Positions 34,801 to 47,259 of a stretch of DNA of 64,000 nucleotides are shown here, in pieces. The position numbers and the translations under genes were made by a program. How positions within the stretch are numbered: the stretch's first letter is position 1; each line of letters begins with the position of its first letter. This DNA is from Limnoperna fortunei (Eukaryota; Mollusca; Bivalvia; Mytilida; Modiolidae). Below the pieces are notes generated by a model. It made no database searches, was not told where the DNA came from, and worked only from the letters and a program-made list of their open reading frames with translations. The DNA lies in assembly GCA_944474755.1 (NCBI GenBank), contig OX104114.1:22777220-22841219 (forward strand), given 5' to 3'.

Positions 34801-35704
34801 AATACACATATTGCTGCGCGACTTGATGACATGTGACATTATTGATTGTTATTAAAAGACATTTTGTGGCTTTGAAAAAACTTTTTCACTATATTTTTTC
34901 TTTTAATTTGATTTTGTTTCTTAAATTAACATTAAACTTTAAGGTTTGTTTCCTTTACTTTGCTTTGCTTAGCAGTCCAATTCATTCCCGGTCGTCAACA
35001 TGGATTGCACCTGAAAAAAAAAACAAAAAAAGTAAAGCAGAACTCAGTTTTTTAAATTAAACAAAATGTAACTATAACAATTGAATACATTCTTTAAAGT
35101 TTTATTGACGTATGAAATCGTTGACCATGCGCACATTTTCATCATGAAAGCGTTAGCGCCTCTTTGAACATGTTCTCAATTCTTCGTTACAATAATTATA
35201 TACAATAATAAAAACCTCGGTTTTGTGATGCGCAATTTATTTTTGCAAAAGCTATGCAATATATTCCATGTTAGTTTCGTATTGTAACAATACAGCTATA
35301 TATATGTTAGTGAAAACCCCATAGGTAAATGAATGTATTAATGTTGTCACTTATAAACATCTTATTCAAGAGTTTAATATAATAAATGTCCACGATCGGC
35401 AAATTGTTGACATTTTCGGACATCGCTATGTTCGGTATTATTTTTACTAAGTCCGTCATAAAATCGGTTGGTTGACTTATTAATTGTGAATGATATGATA
35501 CATAATGTTATACCTTTCTATTTGTGTATTTATTAAACAGTTGTCATGCATAATTGTCCGTAACCATCCAAAAGTAGGCGTGGAAGTTGCAGCGGCAGCC
35601 TTTGTTTACTTGATGTGTTTATGTGTATTCAAATTTACCGGCATGCACTCAATTTATTGTTCTCAGAGGGGCGTGATTTGATTGACTGTTTCGTTGATGG
35701 ACAG

Positions 35705-35740
35705 CCTATAAAAAGGAGACTTGCGCCAACCTTCTGCAAA
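35705..35740 (+). promoter_or_regulatory. TATA-box core promoter candidate
   Basis: 'cctataaaaaggagacttgc' at about 35705-35724 is a near-perfect TATA box in a locally less AT-rich stretch. An initiation site would fall near 35735-35745. The first downstream ATG at 35833 has a strong context ('caaccaccatgagg') and opens a 22-codon frame ending at 35901. A possible splice donor ('AGTTTG|gtaggt') lies within that frame, so the frame could be a first coding exon. No downstream exon was recognised. Confidence 0.35.
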
Positions 35741-36310
35741 TTTTATATCTCAATTCCTACAAGAGTGGGACTGATCTTGTGATCAAACTTATTGATTTCA
35801 ACCTTTGCTAGTAAATAAACAGATCAACCACCATGAGGTGTGAAGAGAAATTTGGGTCCAGTATAAGTTTGGTAGGTTGGCTATGTAAAGTAGCCATGTG
35901 ACGTCTGCAGTCAACCTTCTCAAGTCCCGCCTCAACCGACGTCATTTCAACCTTCTACCGGAAATCAACCTTTATTTGTATATCGGTTGTTAAGGACTTT
36001 TAGACGTTAAAGAGAATATTACTAGGGTTGAAAGATCAACCTTGTATGATTTATTGAAATTAAATTAAAGCTTCTTAGGTTGAAAGATCAATCTTACCAG
36101 TATCCCTTCCCGTAAGTCAAGTCAACCTTCATCAATCAACCTTCGCCAACCTTCGTTCGTAATCAACCTTCGTACAATATCAGGGATGGTTAGGGTTATT
36201 TAATGATATATGCATTGTATAAATTGTATATAGTATAGTGTACAGAAATTTTAATATACATAAATATATGTATTTTTATCCTGACTTTGTCTAATCTCAA
36301 CCTTCATACC
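35720..36310. promoter_or_regulatory. Dense cluster of TCAACCTT motifs
   Basis: About a dozen copies of (t/c)caacctt(c) lie within 590 bp, mostly on the plus strand. Two of them pair with an inverted copy as 'ggttgaaagatcaa(c/t)ctt' near 36026-36043 and 36078-36094. The motif is not arranged with a fixed period, so it is not a simple satellite. It lies directly downstream of the TATA-like site. Its function is unknown: it could be clustered factor sites or a decayed repeat. Confidence 0.5.
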
Positions 36311-37228
36311 AAAGCAAAGGCCCACTCCAAATTAAGTTTCGGTTGAGCTCTTTGTATTCAACTTTACATGCTAGTTGCCACTCGGATAGAAAGGGCGAAA
36401 CCGTTACAGTATTTATCAACTATGGACTTTTCAAATGGTTTTATCTAGATTCTCCTGTGTGATTTTGATATCCTAAAATAGATTGAATATCCACGATTTG
36501 GCGTACATTTCGTCTAGACAAATAACCAGCATTGTTTGAATCTGCAAACTCAATTGTAAATTTATCTTTAATATTTTGTCTTTAATCAATGAAACGTTTC
36601 TTTAAATAATTCCCAGAAGTTAACTATTTAACACTATAACCATTGTCGTGTAGCTATAAGTGTGTCACGTCAATAGAATTTACAAATAAAGTTGATATAA
36701 ATTATTAAGACATATTTCAACAATTTCACATGTTAGAGATAATAAATTGACATATGGTACATGTACCAGCTAAAATGAATAGGTAAAAACGTACACCTTG
36801 AAATTCACTAAATATTTGGATGACATGTAAACATTTATAATAAGGCGTCATCCTGTTAAGATTACAAAAAAAAAGAAAAAAAACATAACAGCGGTAGTAA
36901 TTAAATGTTCATGTATATAATGTTAAAGTCGGTTATATATTTTGTAAAAATGACCAACTTTATATATGATTATCAATAACACAATGGTACATTTAAAAAC
37001 ACGTATAACAGTTTCAAATGAATACTTTCAGTTTGAGTGAGGTCATTGTTACTATTGTTTGTCTGTGTGTTTGTTTTCCTTTGTTCCCGCGTTCCATAAA
37101 CAACAGCGGTAAATTCGTTTCTTATTTCTGCCAGAATGCTGCAGAAAATTACTATTTTTAAACCAAGGACATGTCACTACCAAACATGATTAATTTTCAA
37201 TCTAGTCATATCCTTTTTAGTTTATTTT

Positions 37229-37490
37229 GTTTGTTTGTTTGAATGGTGTTTAACGCCACTATCAGCAATTGTTTAGCTATGTTAGGCGTCCAGTTTTTAT
37301 TGGGGGAGGAAGCCGGAGTACCAGAAGAACACCACAGACCTTTGGAAAGAAAACTGGCAATCCTTGTCAATAAAGATTGGAGTCGAGTATACTCTGCCAG
37401 CAGAAAGAATCGAACCCGCAATCTCAGTGTTGACAGACCACGTCCTCAATAGTAGAGAACTACCCTAACAACAGGGCCACTGGACTTCGT
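37229..37490 (-). mobile_element. tRNA-derived SINE, near full length
   Basis: It has the (caaa)n tail ('tttgtttgtttgtttg' on the plus strand), 'ttttattgggggaggaagcc' and the B-box region 'agaatcgaacccgcaatctc'. It ends in a degraded head ('acagggccactgg'). It matches the copies at 27924 and 43270. No clear target duplication was found. Confidence 0.85.
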
Positions 37491-37959
37491 AATAAATTAC
37501 GCTAAATACACTGACTATAAATCTGACAAATATAAGATGCTCTGATCAACAACATATTTGTCATGTTTGGAGTACATGGTTTCGAATATTTTGTAGGTAT
37601 TCAAAAGAGAACTTATTGTGCTTCTCTCCTCGACGATCTGTTTTTGTACTCGTATTAGGCTGTTCCTAGAAATCACTCTGAAAGAAAAGATAGTGACCCA
37701 GACCTTGAGTTTCACATTCCGCTATATTGAAGATGTCTTGCCCTGGGGTTCAATTTAAGCATTGTTTAATCGTTTGGAGTAACTGAGTGCGCCCAGGGAT
37801 TTAATTTTGTTCAGATTACTCACTTTCTGTTTTGTGTATTTTGGACTTTTTTATTGTGTTATGATTACTCACATTCCGTTTTTCGATCTTTTTTCACTGT
37901 AGACCTAAAAGGCAAATTATGGTTCGTCGAAGAACAAGGTTTATAATATGATAGATTGT

Positions 37960-38500
37960 CTGATTGCAAACATATTTGTAATTTTTGGAGGATGTGTTTT
38001 CATCGGTATTCTAATGGGTATAAACTGTGCCCTACTCCTTTTTTATTTGTTCCTCTTTTCTTGTTAAAATTAATTTCTTTCACGTTTTATTAAAGGCGGA
38101 ATCTAGGCAAGATAACTTTACACGTAGATATGTTGAATATGTCCTTAAAAATAACAACCCTCAATTTGTTGGGTGGCTTCCGTTAATAGATCTTTCAGAA
38201 CTGGAAATTTAAGAAAGCACAGAAACACCTTCATTTACATCATTTGTAGACTTACAACTCGAATAAGACAAAACGGTCATATAAGCGCAAGAATTTACCA
38301 ATTATAAATTTTCCTAAATCATGCAGCAATATTCCAGCTTCTCCTGCATACGGTGTCTATATTTCTTAATTGATTAGGTATGCAAGAGCTTGCAGAGAGT
38401 ATACTATATTTCTGTTAGATCTTCATGGTTACAAGACAAAACTACTCGTCCGCACTTTTAATAAGTATTACTATACATACCACTTCCTGGGTGAAAAATA
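37960..38500 (+). pseudogene. Decayed reverse-transcriptase element, copy 1
   Basis: Pieces of a reverse transcriptase can be read in several frames: 'FGGCVFIGILMGINCALLL', then 'NFTRRYVEYVLKNNNPQF', then 'LSELEI', then a tail 'AAIFQLLLHTV'. The expected catalytic Y-I-D-D-V is replaced by YVEYV, and stops or frame changes break the frame. The layout agrees with a reverse-transcriptase family common in marine invertebrate genomes. I cannot settle whether it is Penelope-like or a non-LTR family. Confidence 0.65.
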
Positions 38501-38745
38501 TCTTGTTTGAAAATACGGTTGCAGATAGTTTTACCATTTGTGTAGTTCCGTGAACAGTAATTGTACTTTGATGATTATTGGTTACACCTATTACTGACTA
38601 GTGGTATATGATACCCATCCATTTTAATCAACAAACAAACTCACATACTACAGTAACGGAGGCGAGAGGTTTAACATGCCATAAAATCAGTTTAACCCAC
38701 CATTGCTTTTTAAATATTCGTACTTAGTCAGGCCCATTGATGTGT
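38500..38745 (+). repeat. 3' non-coding part of the reverse-transcriptase element
   Basis: 'taccacttcctgggtgaaaa', 'gatgattattgg' and 'ggtttaaca(t)gcca' match 60150-60400 in the same order. The repeat therefore extends past the coding tail in both copies. Confidence 0.6.
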
Positions 38746-38754
38746 TTACTATAG

Positions 38755-38910
38755 ATTTTTGGTTGTTGGTTCTGAACTTTTTGATTTGTGAACTGTTGCT
38801 TTTTTAGTTTCATTGGTGTTTTGTTATTTATTTAATGTGGTATATTTTTGTCTGAATCAGGATTTGTAATTGTACCTTGAATATCGTCTTTTTCTAGCAC
38901 AATGTTGTTC
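38755..38910 (+). repeat. R3 interspersed repeat, diverged copy
   Basis: 'ggatttgtaattgtaccttg' and the preceding 'tgtggtatatttttgtctga' correspond to 'gggttgtaattgttccttga' and its flank at 6060-6110. Confidence 0.45.
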
Positions 38911-38959
38911 TATGTTACAATATCGCTATGAATTTTTTGTTTGTTCGAACCTGTAGTAG

Positions 38960-39102
38960 TAAAACTGGAATTTGTGTCATCAAGGTTGGAGTCCAGCACA
39001 CCTTGACCGCAGTGAGACATGAACATGCAACATCAGTGTTTAACGGCCAGGTAATCAATAGTATATGTCTAACGAACTTAATCGCTCTGCCACCGAAGTC
39101 CC
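38960..39102 (-). mobile_element. SINE fragment (head plus middle)
   Basis: 'aaaactggaatttgtgtcat', 'ggttggagtccagcacacct' and 'gccaccgaagtccc' are diverged forms of the minus-strand SINE. The 3' conserved part and tail are missing. Confidence 0.65.
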
Positions 39103-39109
39103 TTTCTCT

Positions 39110-41615
39110 ATGAAATACATTTGTAGGTGTGATTTACTGTAGGATGCTGATCATGAAGTGGCGGGACATAACCAACAAACCGAATATGTTTATATGTTTA
39201 ATGCCGGTGAATGGAGACATGTTTGTTATATCTTAATTATTGCACTATGTGTCTCTAATTATTTGAATATATTTACATATTTGATATACCTTACTTGTTC
39301 AATACGGCAAAATTTACAACCTTTGCCTTAAAAAATCAGCGTACATTTTTGGGCTGAGGTTACAGCTACGCAATATTGTGCTAAAGAAGAATCATAATTT
39401 ATGTGTTACGTAACGTAGACAAATAATAATGTATTGGTGCCTAGTAATAACCCTTCCTTATTTGTGTACGACTTTCGTATTGTTTTGCAAGAAAAGATAA
39501 TAAATACTTAATTAAGCTGCAAAACACTTTTTTCCTGAAATTAAGATTGAGATTGGCAACACAATAGCTTATGACATTTTTAGCTGCAAGTAGATACGTA
39601 GATTATTTCGTTATAAATTTAAAATTATATGAATAAAAACCTTACACGATGATGTACTAATTATTTTCCTTAAATATTTCACGCGTTTAGATGCGAAAAC
39701 AAATATAAATGCATTTCAAAATATTACATCTGTAATTACTGTTTTCTACTTGTATGAAATTATTTCTATTTCTAATAGTTAGAGGTCTAATCTGTGCAAC
39801 AATATTTTTTTAACATGGCTGCAAGTATATAACAAGATTATTTTATTATAAATGTAAAAATACATGAATAAAAACCTTACTAGTGTTGTGCGTACACAAT
39901 ATAGTTTAATTATGTTTTACATATATGAAATTAACCAGTAGCAAAGGCTAAGCCATTTGCAGATAGACCAAAGTGTCTCAGTTTACAACAAGTGTCTTTC
40001 AGGTAAAGCGACAACGCATTTTATTTATGTTAGAAAGGATTGAATTAACATTAATATTATGTGTGCGTTCAGTTTAAACTGTGTGTATTATGCATTAAAT
40101 CAGTATTTGTTTTCACCAACATTTACCACGAATCGTTTTTCAGTTTTTAGACATGATCGTCTTGTAAATATCCCTTTAGCATTTTTATAGCAAGTAAACA
40201 TGTTTGAGTTTAAATATTTTTACATTATGTTTCAACTAACACAAAAAATGCAATATGAAATTTTAAAACCTGCCAATGATTGAAGTTTGTAAAGTTAAAT
40301 GTGTACGCTAGATTCTAAGGTAAAGAAAAAGGTTTCAAACATATAAAACAAGCTCCATATGCCATAAAATTGAAATCCTTATATATTTATATTGATAATT
40401 TTTCCCCCAATGATTGTATTCAGTAAATGCGGTTGGTAAATGTTCGTCAATTCGTTCTTGTAATAGCCTGTTTTTATATCCAGAATTATTATACAACATA
40501 TTTAAATATGGTTTGCGTTGGATAAAAATATCTACAATTAAATATATAGTACGACATAGCAAACATATAAATTGATGAACTGCACCAATACCTAAAGTTT
40601 TTTGTAATCCTGGGACCAGTATAACTATAACTTGATTTATAGGTTTCTGGTAATCTTATTTCTCTTCTGTTTGTTGGAAAATTGTTAAGGGAAGGTATTA
40701 TTAAATATAAAGTTCAAAAAATTATGTAACTGCATAGTTTTAAGATCGCGTGAATGAATAACTATAAGTAAATAATAATTTGTGTCCGTGTTCAACCAGT
40801 TATAATCAACATTCGTTTTAAATACTAAACGGCAGATGAATTTACTTGGAGACAAATCATAAATCAGTTGTGCATGCCATGTAGTGACTCTGTAAATAGT
40901 AACACATACACAGCTTGAAATGTACCGTTATTTAGGTTGTTAATGATATTTAACTGTAAAAAAAAAAATTTACCTATTTTTATCACAGGTATTTGGACAA
41001 ATCTAGATCGTGACGTAAATGCACTGTCTTTTAACTGGATGTTTACCGTGATTCTTAATCACGAAATTTGTTAAACTGTCTTTGTTGTTCTATTTTATCA
41101 TACATTAAGTTCAGTTTACATATTTATAGATGCTGAGCTACGAACGACCCCATCTCCACTTTGTCAATGGTAGTTAAATTTTCTCTGTCATCAATTCATC
41201 GCTTCAGATACTTAGAATTTTTATCACGTTGTTTTTTTTTTATTTTATAAAGCTGATATGTATCCGAGCCAAACGACATTCAGGTAATCAATATCAGTTG
41301 ATAGATTGATTAATTGATTGGTTGTTTATGTCTGACAAGCAATATTTCAGCTATATAAAGGGTGATATCAGTAGATTTTATTTTATAGATATGTCATATA
41401 CTGTTATATGGTAGGTTGTTATGGTCAGTATGTCAGAGTAATCTTTCATTGTATTATAACAATGTAATGTCTTCGTTTGTGTATTTGTCCTTAATTTTAA
41501 GACGTTTTAGAGACATATAAAAATTTGGAAGCAGAGACTTTTGTTCGTGTTATTGTTAAATGAGCATTTTCCGTACCAAGAAGGTTACAATACGGTGTTG
41601 TTTAGAATAGTCAAA
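39110..41615. other. AT-rich sequence, no gene seen
   Basis: 41018-41170 resembles 32530-32690 ('gtcttttaactggatgt', 'aatcacgaa', 'catacattaagtt'), a low-copy duplicated segment. A short R2-like piece with (ttga)n lies at about 41301-41365. Nothing coding was recognised. Confidence 0.45.
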
Positions 41616-41624
41616 AGGCAATTT

Positions 41625-41843
41625 GTTTGTTTGAATGTTGTTTTTTAATTTTACAGCTATATTATGGCCTACAGTTTTTATTGGAGGAGACAGCCGAAAC
41701 CCCCAGCCTTTGAAACAACAATGGCAATCCTTGTCAATTAAGATTGCCAGCACTTAGATTAGAACCCGCAATCACGGTGTCGAATGAACTACATGGCGAT
41801 CAATAATAGACAAACTTTCTTAACAAGCCGGCCAAGGATGCCC
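41625..41843 (-). mobile_element. tRNA-derived SINE, internally deleted, 8-bp target duplication
   Basis: It carries 'cagtttttattggaggagac', 'ggcaatccttgtcaattaag' and 'tagaacccgcaatcacggtg'. It is shorter than the full copy in the Pro-box and head regions. 'ggcaattt' at 41617-41624 is repeated at 41844-41851. Confidence 0.75.
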
Positions 41844-41851
41844 GGCAATTT

Positions 41852-43262
41852 AAAATATATTTGTTTATCAAACGTTATTGTTAGGATTAAACACTGATTT
41901 TTTTATTTACTGATAGTAATGTTAGTTTGCCGAAAATATCCAGCTTAATACAAATGTTAGCTTTGTTTTTCTAATGTACATGTGTAACGTAAGATTTTGC
42001 ATTGTGTTTTCTTTCTTTTTGCTAATGTTCAATTTATTATTCACGAAGTAATCCAGAAATAAAAGATGAAGATATCAAGCTTTAACTTGGGTATTAAAAA
42101 GACATGCACGTGAGCGTTACTCAATTAGACTTTGCATAAAAATCTGAAATATGGAGCGGTAGACGTTGAACAAGTTTTAATAAAGGAACTGTTCAATTTA
42201 TCTGACATTGCAACATCATAATGTTTACTATTGAAAGAAAGACAACTCGCGTATTTAATGTGTCAATGCACGGACATAAGAAAGCCGAAAATAATACTTT
42301 ATATCAATTACAATAATTCGGATTTTTTACAGTAGATAACCGGGGGGTGCTAACATATATGAAAGCTTCCAAATATTTTACACTTACCATTTCAAGTTTC
42401 ATCAAGTTAGATATAATCAATATAAAAGTTTGTTTGGAAAAGACTACCCAGTTTTTAATTTTTTTCTACACAATCAGTTAGGAGTTTACTATTAAAATTG
42501 TGCACATCTGTATATACAAAAAGTTGATTTAGTGCGATTTGTTATTCTTGCTGACCATCTGGGAACTTAACAGCAAAATGTGTAATACCTCAAATTACAG
42601 CCGTCTTTTAATCTTTAATCTCAACATGACCTTTAGTTTCTCAAGTTAGGCAACTGTCAACTATTTAAAACTAAACCCCCACAACAAATTAATTGGATGG
42701 CTATTTGTTAGTGCCAATTTAAGCAAGTTTATCTTCTAATAAAATTTGATAGAATGATGAAGTACATGTATGTTGTTTAAGGGGTAAATGCAGATTGTTT
42801 TCTTAGGATGCACTTAAACGCAAGAGGTTGTAAATGTTGTTATTGTCTGAAGATAAATATTATTTATTGTTTGGTGAACATGAAACATACATATTGATTA
42901 TATATATGAGCTTAAACATAAATACGTTATATGAATAACCGATATATGCAGATACAACATAAAGTACAAATATTTATGAGCATCTTACATATTCTTGATC
43001 GTATTGTTACAATGCATTTTGAACTTTTTAAAATGTAAAACTTCAAGAAGATGATTGCTGTCAACTAACCATAAATAAAAATAATGACCTATAATAATAT
43101 ATGGCCTTCATAAACAATTATTTAATATACTGTTCTCCACTATAACCTACTGTATAAAGGTAATTTTACTTAACAAGGACTTAATGATATTTTTCATCAA
43201 TCCGAAATACATTGCGTGTGAACATAAGTCCCTCGAAGTGTTTGTTCAGAAATTTTACATAA
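41852..43262. other. AT-rich sequence, no gene seen
   Basis: No exon, repeat family or regulatory signal was recognised. Confidence 0.4.
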
Positions 43263-43269
43263 ATACACA

Positions 43270-43539
43270 GGGGCCTCGGTGGCCGATTGGTCAAGGTAGT
43301 TCGTCTACTATTGATCACGTGGTCTTTTAACACTGAGATTGCGGGTTCGATTCTCACTGCAGGCAAGGTGTACTCGACTCCAATCCTAATTGACAAGAAT
43401 TGCCAGTTTTCCTACCACAGGTCGGGTTTGTTCTCCGGATACTCCGGCTTCCTCCCCCAATAAAAACTGGACGCCATGACATATCTGAAAAATAGCTCAA
43501 AGTGGCGTTAAACACCACTAAACAAACAAACAAACATAT
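43270..43539 (+). mobile_element. Full-length tRNA-derived SINE with 7-bp target duplication
   Basis: This is the reference copy for the window. The A-box region is 'tggccgattggtcaagg' and the B box is 'ggttcgattct'. They are followed by 'ggtgtactcgactccaatcc', 'ttcctcccccaataaaaact', 'gtggcgttaaacaccac' and a (aaac)n tail. 'atacaca' is found at 43263-43269 and 43540-43546. The promoter boxes look intact, so it may have inserted rather recently. The head is tRNA-like but is not a tRNA gene. Confidence 0.88.
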
Positions 43540-43549
43540 ATACACAATT

Positions 43550-44625
43550 AGCATTCTTGAAGGTTTTCTTATATGCGGCTAGTATTTCATACCGCCTACA
43601 TTTAACTTAATCTGCATAAGTATATGATGATACCTAATTAATTGGCTAAACACAATCAGAATAATGCCACCTGTACTTAATATGCAACATACAGTTATAG
43701 TCAATGAAGTAAAAGTTATTGCTAAGATTTCATAGTTTTTAAATTTTAATTTGAAAAAGCACAAAACTAAAGAGACATGCACATGTAACATGTTTGATAA
43801 AGCTACAACAAATGCCTAAAAGAAAAATCATATATATTCTAATGTATATATGTGACCTTACATTTAACTTTCTAAAGACATGTTTGTGTAACCTTGTCTA
43901 AATTTGTGATTTCTTCTCGCTTTTTTTGGTTTTAATCGGTTACGTTTAGATTTTGAGCTAGTGTGCATATATGCTTTTATTATTTAAATTTGCTCCGAAT
44001 TTGTTTTAAGTGGTAAATTTACGAGTATTTTAATGATAAACCAGCTAAATGTTAGATTTGATAAGCAAATGCTACGAAATGTAGATACACAGCTTTCTAT
44101 CAACATTTGCTTGTTCCTGCAGCATTTATTGTTTGTTTGTTTAAAGCAGTTTGGTGAAAGTTTTTCGCCTATTTCGTTTCAAATACGTGTCTATTATCGA
44201 AACAATACAAAGAGTGCAACATATGTCGTCTTAGTTGCCTTAAAGTAATTGTCCGAATTCTTCAGCAGAGTATCTATTGAATTTAAAATGCATCGAAAAG
44301 ATAACACATTTCTTATACTTACAGAGACCAAAACATTTTACTATCTTAGGTAAGAGTTTTAACAGGTGCTTAGGCTTTCTCCGGATAAAAGCTGGACACC
44401 AAGAAGTGACCATTTTTGTTATCAATTGAACATTTTTCCTACTGCCATTTGTTTCTGCGACAACTACAGGTTGAGTGTGGTAGGTCACATGCGTTCTAAG
44501 ATAAGCCATCGGTACTTTTGGTTACGTTGGTTTTTGCATTAAGTATGTTTTTGTTTCAACTTTTAGTATCTAGCTGTATTAATTACAGTAGTATCTAAGG
44601 GTAAATCTTCTACTGTCATTTTTTT
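43550..44625. other. No gene seen
   Basis: The minus-strand frame at 44240-44509 ('HTQPVVVAETN', 'KCFGLCKYKKC') ends near a fair donor-like site. It has no recognisable domain and no match to the module exons. Confidence 0.35.
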
Positions 44626-44629
44626 ACAC

Positions 44630-45145
44630 TGGATTGATTGATTGATTAATGGTGTTTAACGCCCGAGCAGCAATATTTCAGCTATATTCAGGCGATGAAC
44701 ATGAAATGGATGATAAAATGAACATGAAATGATGATGAATGAAAATAGGATGGGACACAAGGAAAAATAGGGGTAACGGATTTTAGATTGCCACTGGCAA
44801 ATGGGAGGATGGATAGGGTCGGGCAATTTAGCCTCCTGTAGCGCGATCGAAATCCCTACTCATAGCGAATACTACAGCAGCGTTCTTTAACGTGCGAGGA
44901 ACGTGGCATTTTTCCCAACACGGTGCACTAATATGGTTTGCGGTCAGGTTTTCCGTATTATGGCCTGACAACCCCAGCTTGCCAGGGGTTCCCCATTCAA
45001 ACACCTTGGGCACACATCCCAGTCGGTCTTTAGGCAAACTGACCTGTCACGCCGGTCAGGGTACTGGGCGCTATTTAGTCGCCTTTTACGACAAGCTAGC
45101 GCGACTGCGGTCTATTCTTTTAGCCACCCGGATCCCGCACGGGGC
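44630..45145 (+). repeat. R2 interspersed repeat, longest copy
   Basis: It starts with (ttga)n and 'ggtgtttaacgcccgagcag', 'caatatttcagctatattca'. It runs through 'acgtgcgaggaacgtggcat' and 'ccccagcttgccaggggttc', and ends 'gccacccggatcccgcacgg'. The GC content is clearly above that of the surroundings. Two opposite open frames (44828-45037 and 44892-45215) lie within it and are not genes. The start resembles the 3' part of the SINE family ('tttaacgcc'), so the two repeats may share a module. Confidence 0.75.
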
Positions 45146-45219
45146 TTTTACACTGGAAGGATTAGGTATAAATACGCGTAAGTGTACTGGAACAAGTAAG
45201 GTGAAGTACACATGAAGTA

Positions 45220-47130
45220 CACGTCTGTGTGCTTAATTTCAACGTATGTGAGGCTAGGCACTCGGGACGTGTACGTGTTTACAGACATACACAATTTGGC
45301 GATTTATTGTTCATGATAAACTTATTATCAATCACTGTTTAATCATCAATGGCGAATAAAGTTTTTTTTATCTTCATTAAAAAATGGCAATGTGATGGTG
45401 TTAAAAGATGGTTTTCTATTACAAATTAATATTAAGAAATTAACAGTATCGGGTTATGTTTTTGAAAAAAGATTCTGTGCAATGCACTTTAGGTTTGTGT
45501 TCATATTGTATGAATATCACACAACAGCTGGCGGTTTAGATACAATATTTTCTTGTGTTACGTCCAGCATGCTTATTCCTACAGTAAATGAAACTTTGAC
45601 TGATTGATGACTAATTGGTGAATAATGAACATTTATAAAATGATAACAGAAAATTAGACTGAAATTTCTTTGTATTCGTTTTGCAATCTGAACATTTTAG
45701 TCACTGTTTTATATTTGTTGATCAAACAAATGGCCATTAATATGCATTATATTTTTATTATAAATATATTTGTACATGATTACCAGTATAAAAAATGTAT
45801 GTCTTTCCGGATAGATAGCATAGAGTTGTTTACCCATTTATAGTTTAAGCATGTCTCTGTGTACGCGTATTTTATACTGTAGTATACATTCGTCATTGCA
45901 GTGTTTCAGTTTATATATGGTTAATTTATGCATTTTCATTTAATTAAATTATGAACATGTGAATCTCATATGTACCTTTTTATTTGTTTAAAGTTAAACC
46001 TACTTTCAATGTTTGGTTGGTTAAAACAATTCCATTCAAATCTATTCATTATGTCTTTAAAATAGCCTGAAAAGGTATATTTAACAATCATTTGTGTTTA
46101 TAATTCCCACTCCTTATTTGTACAGATACTACATCATTATGTTTTTATAAAATTAAATCTTTTAAATAGTATGCCCAAAAATAGCTTTGAAAAAATGACA
46201 AGTTTGCTCAAAAACTGGTTTAATTCTTATTGTATATTTTTTACGTTTTCTAATTGTCATTTAATTGTTAGGCAGATTCCATGCAATATAACTGAGACCA
46301 TTCTAGAACTATTTTCAGTGCGCAACTTACAAAGCCTCCCAAAGCGTCCCTATGTGGCGGATAGGGAAATCCCTTTCTATGGGTTACTGTCATGTCATAA
46401 TACCGAATGTCTGTTTGCTGACCTGAGTAGATGACGTTTTTGTCACACTGCGTAACCATTAGATCTGTTTGAAGATTTCGAAAAAGAGTAGACTCGTTGG
46501 AGTCATTACACAAAGCTAAAATTACCCTCCACAATGCCTTATATTCTTTTAAGTGGCAGTCAAAATGTTGATGCTGCTGTTACACCATTTTCCCCGTCGA
46601 CTAATTGTTTGGTAACTTGTTTTCCTGCTGATTAAAGATAAAATATTGCTCTCTCGCTGGGCTTTACTGAAGTAATTCAACAAAAATTTAAAGCGTACGC
46701 AAAAATTATGCAAGAAAAGAATAAACGAAAATAATCTTCAGCTAAGACGAAGCATATTTGTTTTGTCATTGTCCTGTACTTGTTATTGTCTGCCACATAA
46801 TTTGCTTTGTAGAAAGACACGCGAATCAATATATTAGAGTCTAGAAAAAAGCTTGTATACGTAATATTTATTGTTATATTAGATTTAATTCATCCAACCC
46901 ACTATCAGAAGTGATTCGACATTGACAAACACGTTGGAAAAAAGCAAGAATGGCTTCTAGGTAAACAAATCTTATATAGATAGTGCTGCAACTGTTCTTA
47001 CATAATGCAAAAGTATACTCTAGTAAAGTTGGGTAGAATAGTATATATCGTTCCCGTAGTCACGATGGCCAAAAGAAGTACAATGAGTTCATGGGTGTGT
47101 GCAGTCGCGTGTACATCACAGTACAGAAGC
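45220..47130. other. No gene seen
   Basis: Small overlapping frames at 46171-46534 on both strands show no domain. Nothing else was recognised. Confidence 0.4.
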
Positions 47131-47146
47131 GTTAACTGTTAATAAT

Positions 47147-47242
47147 AATTACTCCGGCTTCCTCACCCAATAAAAACTGGACGACATGATATAGGTTAAA
47201 TATTGCTGAAAGTGGCGTTAAACCCCATCAAACAAACAAACA
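47147..47242 (+). mobile_element. 5'-truncated SINE with 13-bp target duplication
   Basis: Only the last 96 bp of the SINE are present, from 'ctccggcttcctcacccaat' through 'gtggcgttaaaccccatc' to the (aaac)n tail. 'aactgttaataat' is found at 47134-47146 and 47243-47255. The short length with a clean duplication shows incomplete reverse transcription at insertion. Confidence 0.88.
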
Positions 47243-47259
47243 AACTGTTAATAATGCTG

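Noticed and set aside
43270..43350. tRNA gene
   Set aside because: A- and B-box-like words are present, but they belong to the head of a SINE with a (caaa)n tail and target duplication. No tRNA gene was found in the window.
44828..45215. Opposed open frames on both strands
   Set aside because: Both lie in the GC-richer R2 repeat. Overlapping frames on both strands are typical of repeat consensus, not of a gene.
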